Below, one piece after another: positions 9,588 to 17,225 of a stretch of DNA of 63,838 nucleotides. How positions within the stretch are numbered: the first letter of the stretch is position 1; each line of letters starts with the position of its first letter. The stretch covers positions 1 to 63,838 of the forward strand of contig JAFUPI010000046.1 in NCBI GenBank assembly GCA_017481285.1, in the 5' to 3' direction. Source of the DNA: Agathobacter sp. Lineage in GTDB: Bacteria; Bacillota; Clostridia; Lachnospirales; Lachnospiraceae. The position numbers were made by a program, and so were the translations under genes. The notes under the pieces were generated by a model that was not told the DNA's origin, did no database searches, and saw nothing but the letters and a program-made list of their open reading frames with translations.

Positions 9588-10142
9588 TTATACAGTAAGA
9601 ATTTCTTTTGTTTTTGCTTCAACAGCTTTATCTACGTTTGCAACGTATTTATCTGTTAATTTCTGAATTCCATCTTCCAAATCTTTTACTTCGTCTTCTG
9701 ACCAATCTTCTGTTTTACCAGCTTTTTTGATATGGTCGATAGCATCACGTCTGATATTACGAATGGCTACTTTTGCATTTTCACCTTTCTTCTTAACATC
9801 TTTTGCTAACTCTTTACGTCTTTCTTCGGTAAGCTCTGGGAATACAAGACGAATAATTTTACCATCATTGGATGGGTTAATACCAAGATCTGATGTAAGG
9901 ATTGCTTTTTCAATTTCTTTTACAAGAGATGGTTCCCAAGGCTGAATCTGAATCATTCTTGGTTCTGGAACACTAACGTTTGCCACACTCTGAAGAGGTG
10001 ATGGTGTACCATAATAATCTACACGAATTTTATCTAATACGTGAGGATTTGCACGGCCAGCACGAATTGAACCAAATTCTTCCTCCAAATTATGCATTGT
10101 TTTTGTCATTTTTTCTTCATAAGAATTTAATCTTGCGTCCAT
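9588..10142 (-). CDS. frr: Ribosome recycling factor
   Basis: Cytoplasmic factor that, with EF-G, splits post-termination ribosomes. At 184 residues it has the family's usual length, with the conserved RAGRANP, GTPSPLQSVANVSVPEPRM and IQPWE stretch in the first third and a charged helical C-terminal part. A GGAGG site precedes the ATG, 16 bases after the pyrH stop, so pyrH-frr is one unit as in most bacteria. Confidence 0.98.
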   Translation of the reverse strand: MDARLNSYEEKMTKTMHNLEEEFGSIRAGRANPHVLDKIRVDYYGTPSPLQSVANVSVPEPRMIQIQPWEPSLVKEIEKAILTSDLGINPSNDGKIIRLVFPELTEERRKELAKDVKKKGENAKVAIRNIRRDAIDHIKKAGKTEDWSEDEVKDLEDGIQKLTDKYVANVDKAVEAKTKEILTV

Positions 10143-10157
10143 GTTTGTCCTCCTATA

Positions 10158-10853
10158 TTATACGGTAACTACTGTTCCGTTGAATTTTCCGCTCATCGCT
10201 TTCACGATTGAGTCTTCTTCATTTAATCCAAATACGTACATAGGCATTTTGTTTTCCATGCACATAATAGATGCTGTCAAATCAACTACTGCAAGCTTTT
10301 TGTCGATAACTTCCTGAATGGAAACTTCATCATATCTAACTGCAGCTGGATTTGTCTTAGGATCGCTATCATACACACCGTCAATTGCTTTTGCAAGAAG
10401 AATTACCTCTGCTTCAATTTCAACGGCACGAAGTACAGTAGCTGTATCTGTTGAGAAATAAGGATGTCCAGTTCCACCAGCGAAGAAACATACCATTCCT
10501 TTACCAAAGTATTTGTTTGCACGGTCCTTTGAAAAAAGTTTTGTCATAGAACCACATTCAAATGGAGTCATAACTGCTGTTTTCATACCTACAGAACGGA
10601 AAATTTCTGATACATAGATACAGTTCATAACTGTTGCAAGCATACCAATCTGGTCTGCTTTGGTTCTGTCGATAGTATTGCTGGTACGTCCACGCCAGAA
10701 ATTTCCACCGCCAATCACGATACCAACTTCTACTCCATTGTCTACCAACTTCTTTACCTGTTTTGCAACTTCCGTAACAGTTGGTTCATCAAAACCCTGA
10801 TGTTTGTCTCCTGCTAATGCTTCCCCACTCAGTTTTAATAACACACGCTTCAT
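10158..10853 (-). CDS. pyrH: UMP kinase
   Basis: Phosphorylates UMP to UDP in pyrimidine nucleotide synthesis. Amino-acid-kinase fold of 231 residues, with the phosphate-binding start KLSGEALAG, the glycine-rich VIGGGNFWRG, DQIGMLATVMN, and the C-terminal VVDLTASIMC region. An AAGGGTGA-type ribosome site precedes the ATG. In B. subtilis it follows tsf directly; here some 15 kb of unrelated genes separates the two. Confidence 0.98.
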   Translation of the reverse strand: MKRVLLKLSGEALAGDKHQGFDEPTVTEVAKQVKKLVDNGVEVGIVIGGGNFWRGRTSNTIDRTKADQIGMLATVMNCIYVSEIFRSVGMKTAVMTPFECGSMTKLFSKDRANKYFGKGMVCFFAGGTGHPYFSTDTATVLRAVEIEAEVILLAKAIDGVYDSDPKTNPAAVRYDEVSIQEVIDKKLAVVDLTASIMCMENKMPMYVFGLNEEDSIVKAMSGKFNGTVVTV

Positions 10854-10875
10854 AGCTGGTCACCCTTTCTTATAC

Positions 10876-10905
10876 ATTATATTTATTGTAAATCTTATTT
10901 ACCAA
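10876..10905 (-). promoter_or_regulatory. Candidate promoter for pyrH-frr
   Basis: A perfect TATAAT (10881-10876 on the minus strand) lies 18 bases after TTGGTA, which overlaps the last codons of the bactofilin gene. The predicted start is about 15-20 bases upstream of the pyrH ATG, which leaves room for its ribosome site. The -35 match is moderate. Confidence 0.4.
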
Positions 10906-11647
10906 AAATACCCTGAACATCAACGTCAGCGTAGCACTGTGAACAGAAACCTTCGATAATAGCACCGTTGTTAATCTGTACAGAACGAGATTTGATATTA
11001 CCCATGATAACTGCTGATGTATCAACTACTACAGGTCCCTGTACATCGATGTCACCTTTTACAGCACCAGCGATAACTGCTGATGTAGCTGAAATGTTAC
11101 CGATGATAACAGAACCAGCACCGATTTTAACTGTGCCTGTACTTACTACTTCACCTTCGATTTTTGCAACATCTGCAAAGAATTCTGAAGATGTGCTGTT
11201 ACCATTGATTACACCAGTAACAACTAATTTACCGTTACAAGATACGTTACCATTAACTGTACCCTGAATATCGAAAGAACCTGCTGATGCAAGGTTACCT
11301 GTTAATGTTGTGCTTGCTGTAATTACTGATGTTTCATCTAATACTACATTTGATTCTACCATTGTTGTGTCCATTCTAACATTCTCCTCTTTTGCTCTTA
11401 CTTCTGGTTTTGCTTCTGGTTTAACTTCTACTACTCTTTCTTTTACCACTGGTTTTTCAACTACTGGTTTCGCAGGCTCTTCTTTTACCTGCTCTAAAAG
11501 TCCGTCTAACTTAGTAAGTTCAGACTTAACATCAACGTTGTTGCTAAGAGTATCTACTTCAACGTTGTCATCCAAGTTTTCTCCACCTGGCACAAGCTCA
11601 TTTACAGCCTGTGAAAAATCTTCTTTGAAATCTTTAAAAAGTCCCAT
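10895..11647 (-). CDS. Bactofilin (polymer-forming cytoskeletal protein)
   Basis: Bactofilins self-assemble into nucleotide-independent filaments that scaffold wall enzymes or stalk and shape determinants. The C-terminal half (about residues 105-245) consists of short beta-helix repeats rich in G, V, I and N, for example GTVNGNVSCNGKLVVTG, which is the bactofilin domain. The N-terminal half is a charged, proline-containing tail with repeated PVV/VKPEAKPEV units and is probably disordered or membrane-associating. The inner ATG is chosen because GGAGG lies 6 bases before it. It directly follows a deacetylase-fold protein, recalling the frequent pairing of bactofilins with wall-active enzymes in other bacteria; that link is inference. 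Confidence 0.88.
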   Translation of the reverse strand: MGLFKDFKEDFSQAVNELVPGGENLDDNVEVDTLSNNVDVKSELTKLDGLLEQVKEEPAKPVVEKPVVKERVVEVKPEAKPEVRAKEENVRMDTTMVESNVVLDETSVITASTTLTGNLASAGSFDIQGTVNGNVSCNGKLVVTGVINGNSTSSEFFADVAKIEGEVVSTGTVKIGAGSVIIGNISATSAVIAGAVKGDIDVQGPVVVDTSAVIMGNIKSRSVQINNGAIIEGFCSQCYADVDVQGIFGK

Positions 11648-11663
11648 GTTTTTCCTCCGTATT

Positions 11664-12602
11664 TTATTTAACACTTTCTGCTTTGATATATTGAATTACA
11701 TTTGTATCTTCATCAATCGGTAAAATCACTGCACCTTGACTCTTCAACTGTTCAATTAAGGAGCCTAATGCTTCCACCGTTGTTGACTTGTTTTTACCGT
11801 CATGCAAAAGCACAACTGAAGTTTTGTACTTGGAGATTCCTTCTAATACATTATCCAGAATATCCTGTGTGGTATAACTATTGGCTGCATCTCCTGCAGA
11901 AACGTTCCAATCGTAATATGTAATCTGCTCCTGATTTAAAATGTAGACAAATTCAGCCATGTTTACATTGCTGATTGCATTGCCACTTCCTCCTGGAAAA
12001 CGATAATATTCACTTCGTTTGCCCGTCAGTTCATATATGTAATCAGACAGCTTTTGATAGTCCTGTTTAAAGGCCTCTGTGGACGAATAAATCAAACTGT
12101 ATTGATTGGAATAGGAATGCATCCCTATGGTGTGTCCTTCCCTTACAATTCGCTGGTACACGTCTGAAACACCTTCTTCTTCACTTCCTACTACGAAAAA
12201 GGTCGCCTTCACCTCATGTTGTGCCAACACATCTAAAATCGCTTCTGTATTTTCACCCGGAACACTATTAAAGGTTAAGTATACATAATGCGTATCTCCT
12301 GCCTCTGCAAAGTTATCCTTTGCATCAATACCAGTCACAACATCTGTAAATCGGTTTTCCTCTTTCTCGGTTGAAGAATCCGCCTGTGTATCAGAACTTG
12401 TATCGTCAGCCACCATGCCATTCTCCATAATATCAGAAACCTGATGATTTAGCTTAATAACCTGTACTGACAAAATAATAATTGCTATGAGCGATGCCAG
12501 CATCCATATAGCAATTGTCATAATGATACCAGTTTTCATTCGATTTATGCGTTTTCGTCTTAGGCGTTGCTGTTCCTGCAACTCGAACTCATTCGTTGCC
12601 AT
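11664..12602 (-). CDS. Membrane-anchored polysaccharide-deacetylase-fold protein, catalytic motifs degenerate
   Basis: A basic N-terminus and one transmembrane helix (about 24-49) are followed by an acidic linker and a NodB-type domain (about 105-300), so the domain should face outside. In active family members motif 1 is TFDDGP and motif 2 is H-(S/T)-x-x-H. Here motif 1 reads TFNSVPG (near 111), losing both the catalytic base and a metal-binding Asp, and motif 2 reads HSYSN (near 161), losing the second His. The RFPGG (near 201) and LLHD (near 263) motifs remain. It is probably a non-catalytic wall-polymer-binding relative of PdaA-type enzymes. Start: GGAGG lies 7 bases before the inner ATG. 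Confidence 0.85.
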   Translation of the reverse strand: MATNEFELQEQQRLRRKRINRMKTGIIMTIAIWMLASLIAIIILSVQVIKLNHQVSDIMENGMVADDTSSDTQADSSTEKEENRFTDVVTGIDAKDNFAEAGDTHYVYLTFNSVPGENTEAILDVLAQHEVKATFFVVGSEEEGVSDVYQRIVREGHTIGMHSYSNQYSLIYSSTEAFKQDYQKLSDYIYELTGKRSEYYRFPGGSGNAISNVNMAEFVYILNQEQITYYDWNVSAGDAANSYTTQDILDNVLEGISKYKTSVVLLHDGKNKSTTVEALGSLIEQLKSQGAVILPIDEDTNVIQYIKAESVK

Positions 12603-12633
12603 GCATAATCCTCCAACGTATAATATCATAACT

Positions 12634-12661
12634 ATTTTAACACATTTTTTTCTCTTGTAAA
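12634..12661 (-). promoter_or_regulatory. Sigma-A-type promoter for the deacetylase-like/bactofilin genes
   Basis: On the minus strand TTTACA (12661-12656), 16-base spacer, TAAAAT (12639-12634), predicting a leader of about 25 bases. The -35 begins two bases after the terminator of the metal ATPase operon. Confidence 0.6.
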
Positions 12662-12663
12662 TA

Positions 12664-12692
12664 AAAAAGTAGGAGAAATCCTCCTACTTTTT
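12664..12692 (-). terminator. Intrinsic terminator after the metal P-type ATPase
   Basis: Perfect 12-bp stem AAAAAGTAGGAG/CTCCTACTTTTT with a 5-base loop. It has T-tracts on both strands. It ends the arsR-HMA-ATPase transcript. Confidence 0.85.
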
Positions 12693-12744
12693 GTATCTAA
12701 ACAAAAACAATCTACAATTTCTAGCGGTTTTTGTATAAATCTAC

Positions 12745-14622
12745 CTATTTTCTTAAGGTTCTCATCGAATTTAGAATCGCAATTACAGCAACTCCTACGT
12801 CTGCAAATACCGCAGCCCACATAGAAGCCATACCAATAGCACCCAAAATAAGCACCAAACCTTTTACACCAAGTGCGAAAACAATGTTTTCCTTTACAAT
12901 AGCCATGGTCTTTCTGGAAATCTTCATCACATTTGCAATCTTGCGAATATCGTCATCCATAATGACAATATCTGCCGCTTCAATTGCTGCATCCGAGCCT
13001 AGACTTCCCATTGCAAAACCAATATCCGCTCTTGCGAGTACAGGGGCATCATTGATACCATCACCAACAAAGGCAAGACGTTTTTTCTTACCAGCACTCT
13101 GCAAAAGTGATTCTACCTTTTCCACTTTATCGCCTGGTAATAACTCATACTGTACTTCATCAATTCCCAATTCTTTCGCAACAGCAAATGCCGCTTCTTT
13201 TCTATCTCCAGTCAGCATAACTGTTTTAGAAACACCGGACTTTTTCAAAGCTGCAATCGCTTCTTTTGCTCCTGCTTTTATCGTATCTGAAATAATGATA
13301 CAGCCTAGATATATATCCTCACAAGCAACGTAAACCACCGTGCCAGTTCCTGCATATGCTTCACATGCAATCCCCTTTTCCTTCATAAGCTTATAATTGC
13401 CGGCATATACGACCTTACCATCCACACTACCTGAAATACCATGTCCTGCAATTTCATTTACATCAACTGCTTTTGTTTCCTTTTCGATTTCTCCCATTTT
13501 TTTCTCATAAGCAGATACAATTGACTCTGCAATTGGATGTGTAGAAAAACGTTCCACAGCCGCTGCTAATGCTAAAATGGTTTCTTTCTCTTCTGTTGCT
13601 GAAATTACCTCTGTTACTTCGAAAACGCCATTGGTAAGTGTGCCAGTTTTATCAAAAACAATCGTATCCATCTCTGATAACAGTTCCAGATAGTTACTTC
13701 CTTTTACCAGAACACCTTCTTTAGAAGCTGCACCGATACCGCCGAAGAATCCCATTGGAACGGAAATCACCAATGCGCACGGACAGGAAACTACCAGGAA
13801 GGTGCATGCTCGTTCCAGCCAGACAAACCAATTATCCTGCAACAGAATCGGTGGAATCACCGCCAAGAGCAATGCCGAAATAGTAACAAATGGTGTATAG
13901 TATTTCGCAAATCGTGTAATAAAATTCTCTACTTTCGCTTTTTTATTGGTCGCATTCTCTACCAATTCTAAAATCTTTGCTACGGTGGAATCATCAAATT
14001 CCTTTGTAACTTCTACGCGCAAAGTTTCATTTCCATTGATGCAGCCACTGATGATATCCTCTCCCGCAGATACTTTTCTTGGAACAGATTCGCCTGTTAA
14101 AGCAGATGTATCTAAGAAGGATTCTCCCTCTATTACTACGCCATCCAAAGGAACCTTCTCCCCTGGCTTAATTACAATCACACTTCCAATCTCTACATCA
14201 TCCGGATCTACCTCTTCCAATTCTCCATCCACTTCCAAATTGGCATATTCCGGACAAATATCCATAAGTGCTGTAATAGACTCGCGGGATTTTCCTACCG
14301 CGTAGCTTTGGAATAATTCTCCAATCTGGTAAAACAACATTACTGCGACCGCTTCAATATATTCACCTATCACAAATGCCCCAAAAGTTGCAATCATCAT
14401 AAGGAAATTTTCGTCAAAAATCTGTCCATTTTTGATATTATGAGCTGCTTCCTTAATAACATCGTAGCCCACAATCAAATATGGAACCAGACAAATCAAA
14501 AGTGCAATCCATGGATATGGAAGCAATTCCAATAGCCCCATATGTTCCACTGCGAACAAAGGCACAAAAAGAATTGCAGCTGCAATAATTCGATACAAAT
14601 CTCTTTTTTGTCGTTTATTCAT
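12745..14622 (-). CDS. Zn/Cd/Pb-exporting P1B-type ATPase
   Basis: Membrane pump that exports soft divalent metals using ATP. Visible motifs in order: TGES actuator loop, SCPCALV in the metal-translocating helix (near 284), phosphorylated DKTGT (near 324), the HP dipeptide of P1B pumps in THPIAES (near 366), GDGIND (near 524), and an Asp in the last membrane helix (FADVGVA, near 606), the feature of the Zn/Cd/Pb subgroup rather than Cu pumps. The usual N-terminal metal-binding domain is absent; a separate HMA protein is encoded directly upstream instead. It is 625 residues, shorter than pumps that carry the domain. GAGG precedes the ATG. Third gene of a metal-responsive operon under a CadC-like repressor. 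Confidence 0.95.
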   Translation of the reverse strand: MNKRQKRDLYRIIAAAILFVPLFAVEHMGLLELLPYPWIALLICLVPYLIVGYDVIKEAAHNIKNGQIFDENFLMMIATFGAFVIGEYIEAVAVMLFYQIGELFQSYAVGKSRESITALMDICPEYANLEVDGELEEVDPDDVEIGSVIVIKPGEKVPLDGVVIEGESFLDTSALTGESVPRKVSAGEDIISGCINGNETLRVEVTKEFDDSTVAKILELVENATNKKAKVENFITRFAKYYTPFVTISALLLAVIPPILLQDNWFVWLERACTFLVVSCPCALVISVPMGFFGGIGAASKEGVLVKGSNYLELLSEMDTIVFDKTGTLTNGVFEVTEVISATEEKETILALAAAVERFSTHPIAESIVSAYEKKMGEIEKETKAVDVNEIAGHGISGSVDGKVVYAGNYKLMKEKGIACEAYAGTGTVVYVACEDIYLGCIIISDTIKAGAKEAIAALKKSGVSKTVMLTGDRKEAAFAVAKELGIDEVQYELLPGDKVEKVESLLQSAGKKKRLAFVGDGINDAPVLARADIGFAMGSLGSDAAIEAADIVIMDDDIRKIANVMKISRKTMAIVKENIVFALGVKGLVLILGAIGMASMWAAVFADVGVAVIAILNSMRTLRK

Positions 14623-14653
14623 AATTCAAAACCTCGTACAAAATACAATTCTT

Positions 14654-14875
14654 CTATCGAATGATTTCGCAAACAATACTTACCTTTGATACACATTCCT
14701 GTGCTTTTTCTACAATTTCATCCATATTTGCATCATCCGCAATTTCAAGTGTCAGTTTCTGGGTCATAAAGTTCATCGCTGCATCTGTAACACCTGGAAT
14801 ATTCTTAATCGCCTCTTCCATTTTTGCTGCACAATGTGCACAATCTAAGTTTTCTACTTTGAATTTCTTTTTCAT
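14654..14875 (-). CDS. Heavy-metal-associated (HMA) domain protein
   Basis: A 73-residue single HMA domain (ferredoxin-like fold) with metal-binding Cys12 and Cys15 in NLDCAHCAAKME. Such proteins bind and hand over Zn, Cd or Cu ions. Here it likely substitutes in trans for the metal-binding domain missing from the ATPase 32 bases downstream. The inner ATG is used because GGAGG stands 8 bases before it. Confidence 0.92.
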   Translation of the reverse strand: MKKKFKVENLDCAHCAAKMEEAIKNIPGVTDAAMNFMTQKLTLEIADDANMDEIVEKAQECVSKVSIVCEIIR

Positions 14876-14931
14876 GATAGTATCCTCCATTATTAAACAT
14901 TTTACTTTTCGATATTCTTAATAAAATAACA

Positions 14932-15294
14932 TTACTGTTCCTCGATATGCTCAAGTCCCATTGCAAGAATCGTACTTACATGATCATCTGCAAGCGAATA
15001 AAATACTTGTTTCCCTTCTTTTCGATTCTTAATTAACTTCGCATTTTTCAGCACACGTAACTGATGGGAAACCGCAGACTGATTCATGGATAAGGCTTCC
15101 GCAATATCACATACACACATCTCTTCTCCAAATAAAACTGTCAAAATGCGAATTCTGGTGGAATCTCCAAACACTTTAAACAGCTCTGCCAAATCATATA
15201 ATTCATCATCATCTGGCATACGGTTCATAACCTGGTCAACCAAATCCTTATGTACTTCATGGCACTCACAGTGCTCTACATCATGTATCGCCAT
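14932..15294 (-). CDS. ArsR/SmtB-family metal sensor, CadC-like repressor
   Basis: Winged-helix dimeric repressor of 120 residues that leaves DNA on binding metal. Both classical sites are present. The alpha-3N site has Cys60 and Cys62 in EMCVCDI plus N-terminal Cys9 and Cys11 (HCECHEVH); the alpha-5 site has Asp103, His105, His116 and Glu119, with the exact D-x-H-x10-H-x2-E spacing. The recognition helix is in MNQSAVSHQLRVL. The first set usually senses Cd/Pb/Bi, the second Zn. It is the first gene of the operon, with a perfect dyad over its own promoter, so autoregulation is expected. GGAGG precedes the ATG. Confidence 0.95.
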   Translation of the reverse strand: MAIHDVEHCECHEVHKDLVDQVMNRMPDDDELYDLAELFKVFGDSTRIRILTVLFGEEMCVCDIAEALSMNQSAVSHQLRVLKNAKLIKNRKEGKQVFYSLADDHVSTILAMGLEHIEEQ

Positions 15295-15314
15295 ACTTCC
15301 TCCTTGCTTTTTAT

Positions 15315-15346
15315 TTGAACATATGAATATCTGTTCATATGTTCAA
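15315..15346. promoter_or_regulatory. ArsR/CadC-type operator
   Basis: Perfect inverted repeat with 13-bp arms TTGAACATATGAA/TTCATATGTTCAA and a 6-bp spacer. It contains the core ATATGAACA-GA-TATTCATAT typical of SmtB/CadC operators. One edge overlaps the -10 hexamer of the operon promoter and the rest covers the transcription start, so binding would block initiation. Confidence 0.88.
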
Positions 15347-15373
15347 TATAGCATTCGTATACCATTATGTCAA
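15345..15373 (-). promoter_or_regulatory. Sigma-A promoter of the metal-resistance operon
   Basis: On the minus strand a perfect TTGACA (15373-15368), 17-base spacer and TATATT (15350-15345). Transcription should start near 15338, within the operator dyad, and run through arsR, the HMA gene and the ATPase. Confidence 0.8.
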
Positions 15374-15388
15374 TAGCATTCCAAATAA

Positions 15389-15416
15389 AAATGAGCTCTA
15401 AAATTAGAGCTCATTT
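15389..15416 (-). terminator. Intrinsic terminator after the acyltransferase gene
   Basis: Perfect 13-bp stem AAATGAGCTCTAA/TTAGAGCTCATTT followed on the minus strand by TTTTTATTT, 14 bases after the stop codon. Confidence 0.85.
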
Positions 15417-15429
15417 CAAACTACATATT

Positions 15430-16728
15430 TTATTTTTCTTCTTTTTCTTTCTCTGAAGCAAGTCTCGCCTCTTCTGCTTTACGAACAGCCAGCAAATGCA
15501 TCTCTTCTGTCGCAAAAGAAATTTTGGTAATCGCATCACGCTTTGATAAGTAGCACCAGAAACTGTCATCTGGAATAGAGATATCGACACAGTCTCCTCT
15601 TCCCAAGTAATCGTATTCAATATGCATACTTTCTAAGTTCATGGCACTACGGGTAAGTGTATATGCTTCCCCATGATAATTACATTCAATACGAGTTTCC
15701 GTAGGTGTCTGAATCAGCTTACCTTCACCCTGATGATAGAACTTAAGGGAACCTGGTAGCGTATCAATCTGCACCGTATCTTCAAAATAGTACGTACCAT
15801 CTTCAATTTCCTTACGTACACATTCTCTTTCCCAGTTACTCCAGTCTGGAATATGTGGGAATTCGGTTTCTCCCTCTAAGGCATGCATACGGCCATATTC
15901 ATCCATTTCCCATTCTTTGCCACAATGCTGACACCAGAGTTTGGTTCCTTCCGAATAGGTCTCGCCTTCTGTCTGGCAGGCTGGACATTTATAAAGCAAT
16001 GCATGAAGACCTTCTGCACGTTTTGGATGATCAATTTTAATCTTCTTTTCATATTGCCATTTGAAATCATCGTACTGGAATGCTTCTTTGATACGTGCAT
16101 CAATTTCTGGAACTGACAACTTCTTACATTCCTGAGGTGTAATGATTTGAATCATCTCTGCCTCAATATGATTTCCTTTGTCAATTTTATTCCACTGTGG
16201 CTGTGTAACAAAGTTTCCATGAATACGAAGTACTACTACTGGTACACGAAGCATACGAACCAGTTTCGCTGTAGACTCTGGAATATATGATGTACATCCA
16301 TCCAGAGAATATCTTGCTTCTGGGAAAAGCACGAATGGATTCTCTAATTTTTCGATACAATATCTAATATTTTTGATTAAATTCAAATCACTAATATACT
16401 TACGTGTACCCAATACGCCAAGAGAACGCATCAATGGTTCTGTATAAGTATTGAAGCCTTCTAAAGTCATAACATTGTTGGCTCTGTATGGCTGCACTGC
16501 CACAGTCATAACCATAAAGTCAATCATAGAAGAATGAGTTACCAACATCAAATATGGTCCGTTCACCGACTCCATATTGGTCTTGGTCAATTTAAAATTA
16601 CGACCATTTAATACTGGTTTCGAAATAATTTCTCGAGCTACTGGAAATAAGAAACCTGGTGTATGTGGTTTCTTTTTAAAATCAAAGCTTTTTACCTTAT
16701 CTCTACTAACTTTTGTAACTTTTTTCAT
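15430..16728 (-). CDS. 1-acyl-glycerol-3-phosphate acyltransferase-like protein with C-terminal zinc ribbon
   Basis: The N-terminal 240 residues are a PlsC-type acyltransferase domain: the catalytic HX4D is HSSMID near residue 66, followed by a FPEARYSLDG motif. Such enzymes acylate lysophosphatidate or related lipids at the inner membrane face. Unlike the usual family members (about 200-250 residues) it continues with a four-Cys zinc ribbon (CPAC...CQHC, about 248-272) and a further 150 residues with no recognised domain. The ATG at 16728 is preceded by GAGGAA; the open frame extends 25 codons further without a ribosome site. Monocistronic by its flanking promoter and terminator. The substrate is unknown. 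Confidence 0.85.
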   Translation of the reverse strand: MKKVTKVSRDKVKSFDFKKKPHTPGFLFPVAREIISKPVLNGRNFKLTKTNMESVNGPYLMLVTHSSMIDFMVMTVAVQPYRANNVMTLEGFNTYTEPLMRSLGVLGTRKYISDLNLIKNIRYCIEKLENPFVLFPEARYSLDGCTSYIPESTAKLVRMLRVPVVVLRIHGNFVTQPQWNKIDKGNHIEAEMIQIITPQECKKLSVPEIDARIKEAFQYDDFKWQYEKKIKIDHPKRAEGLHALLYKCPACQTEGETYSEGTKLWCQHCGKEWEMDEYGRMHALEGETEFPHIPDWSNWERECVRKEIEDGTYYFEDTVQIDTLPGSLKFYHQGEGKLIQTPTETRIECNYHGEAYTLTRSAMNLESMHIEYDYLGRGDCVDISIPDDSFWCYLSKRDAITKISFATEEMHLLAVRKAEEARLASEKEKEEK

Positions 16729-16774
16729 AAGATTCCTCATTCGAATTATAAATTTTTTATAAACTCCATAAATT

Positions 16775-16803
16775 ATCTTAACATGAAAAAAACTTGTATG
16801 CAA
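16775..16803 (-). promoter_or_regulatory. Candidate promoter for the acyltransferase gene
   Basis: On the minus strand TTGCAT (16803-16798), 17-base spacer, TAAGAT (16780-16775), giving a leader of about 40 bases. The -35 lies within the short terminator hairpin of the preceding gene. Confidence 0.5.
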
Positions 16804-16805
16804 GT
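16786..16805 (-). terminator. Short intrinsic terminator after the DUF3899-like gene
   Basis: Five-bp stem ACTTG/CAAGT with a 4-base loop, followed on the minus strand by seven T. The stem is short, so efficiency is uncertain. Confidence 0.5.
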
Positions 16806-16826
16806 GAACAAACTATGAACAAAAAA

Positions 16827-17225
16827 TTATGCCACCTGATACCAAACAAATAAAAATAGGATGCTTAAGATTAAAAATATCACACCTAATTTCAAAGTAA
16901 AGTTTTCCAAAAAGCCCTTTCTTTTCGCTTCTTTTTCTACCTTGTATTCGTAGTATCTTCCCACATCATCCTGTATCATTCCAGGAATAATTGCATGTGC
17001 AGCTTTTTTAGCAGCATATCCAAAAATATCAAAAAATCCAGTTGTTGAAACCCACATAATAGCTCCAAAGCCTAGATATAATACTGCCACAACAGTAAAT
17101 CCATCTCCAATCGCCATTACCTTGTCTGAAAGTGCTGGTTTAGAAAACAAACCACGATAAATCATAATTACAAATGCAAGCAGGAGTCCAACTCCTGCTT
17201 GCACATAATACTTCAAATTTTTCAT
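16827..17225 (-). CDS. Small membrane protein, DUF3899-like
   Basis: A 132-residue protein with hydrophobic segments near 7-24, 43-62 and 109-130 and a basic, charged stretch between the second and third. The layout resembles the DUF3899 family of uncharacterised Firmicutes membrane proteins. The start abuts the oppF stop, so it is probably the last gene of the opp transcript. Whether it takes part in transport is not shown by the sequence. Confidence 0.7.
   Translation of the reverse strand: MKNLKYYVQAGVGLLLAFVIMIYRGLFSKPALSDKVMAIGDGFTVVAVLYLGFGAIMWVSTTGFFDIFGYAAKKAAHAIIPGMIQDDVGRYYEYKVEKEAKRKGFLENFTLKLGVIFLILSILFLFVWYQVA

Noticed and set aside
12731..13333. 200-residue plus-strand frame opposite the metal ATPase
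   Set aside because: Ser/Ala/Ile-rich mirror of the conserved ATPase C-terminus; no promoter or ribosome site.
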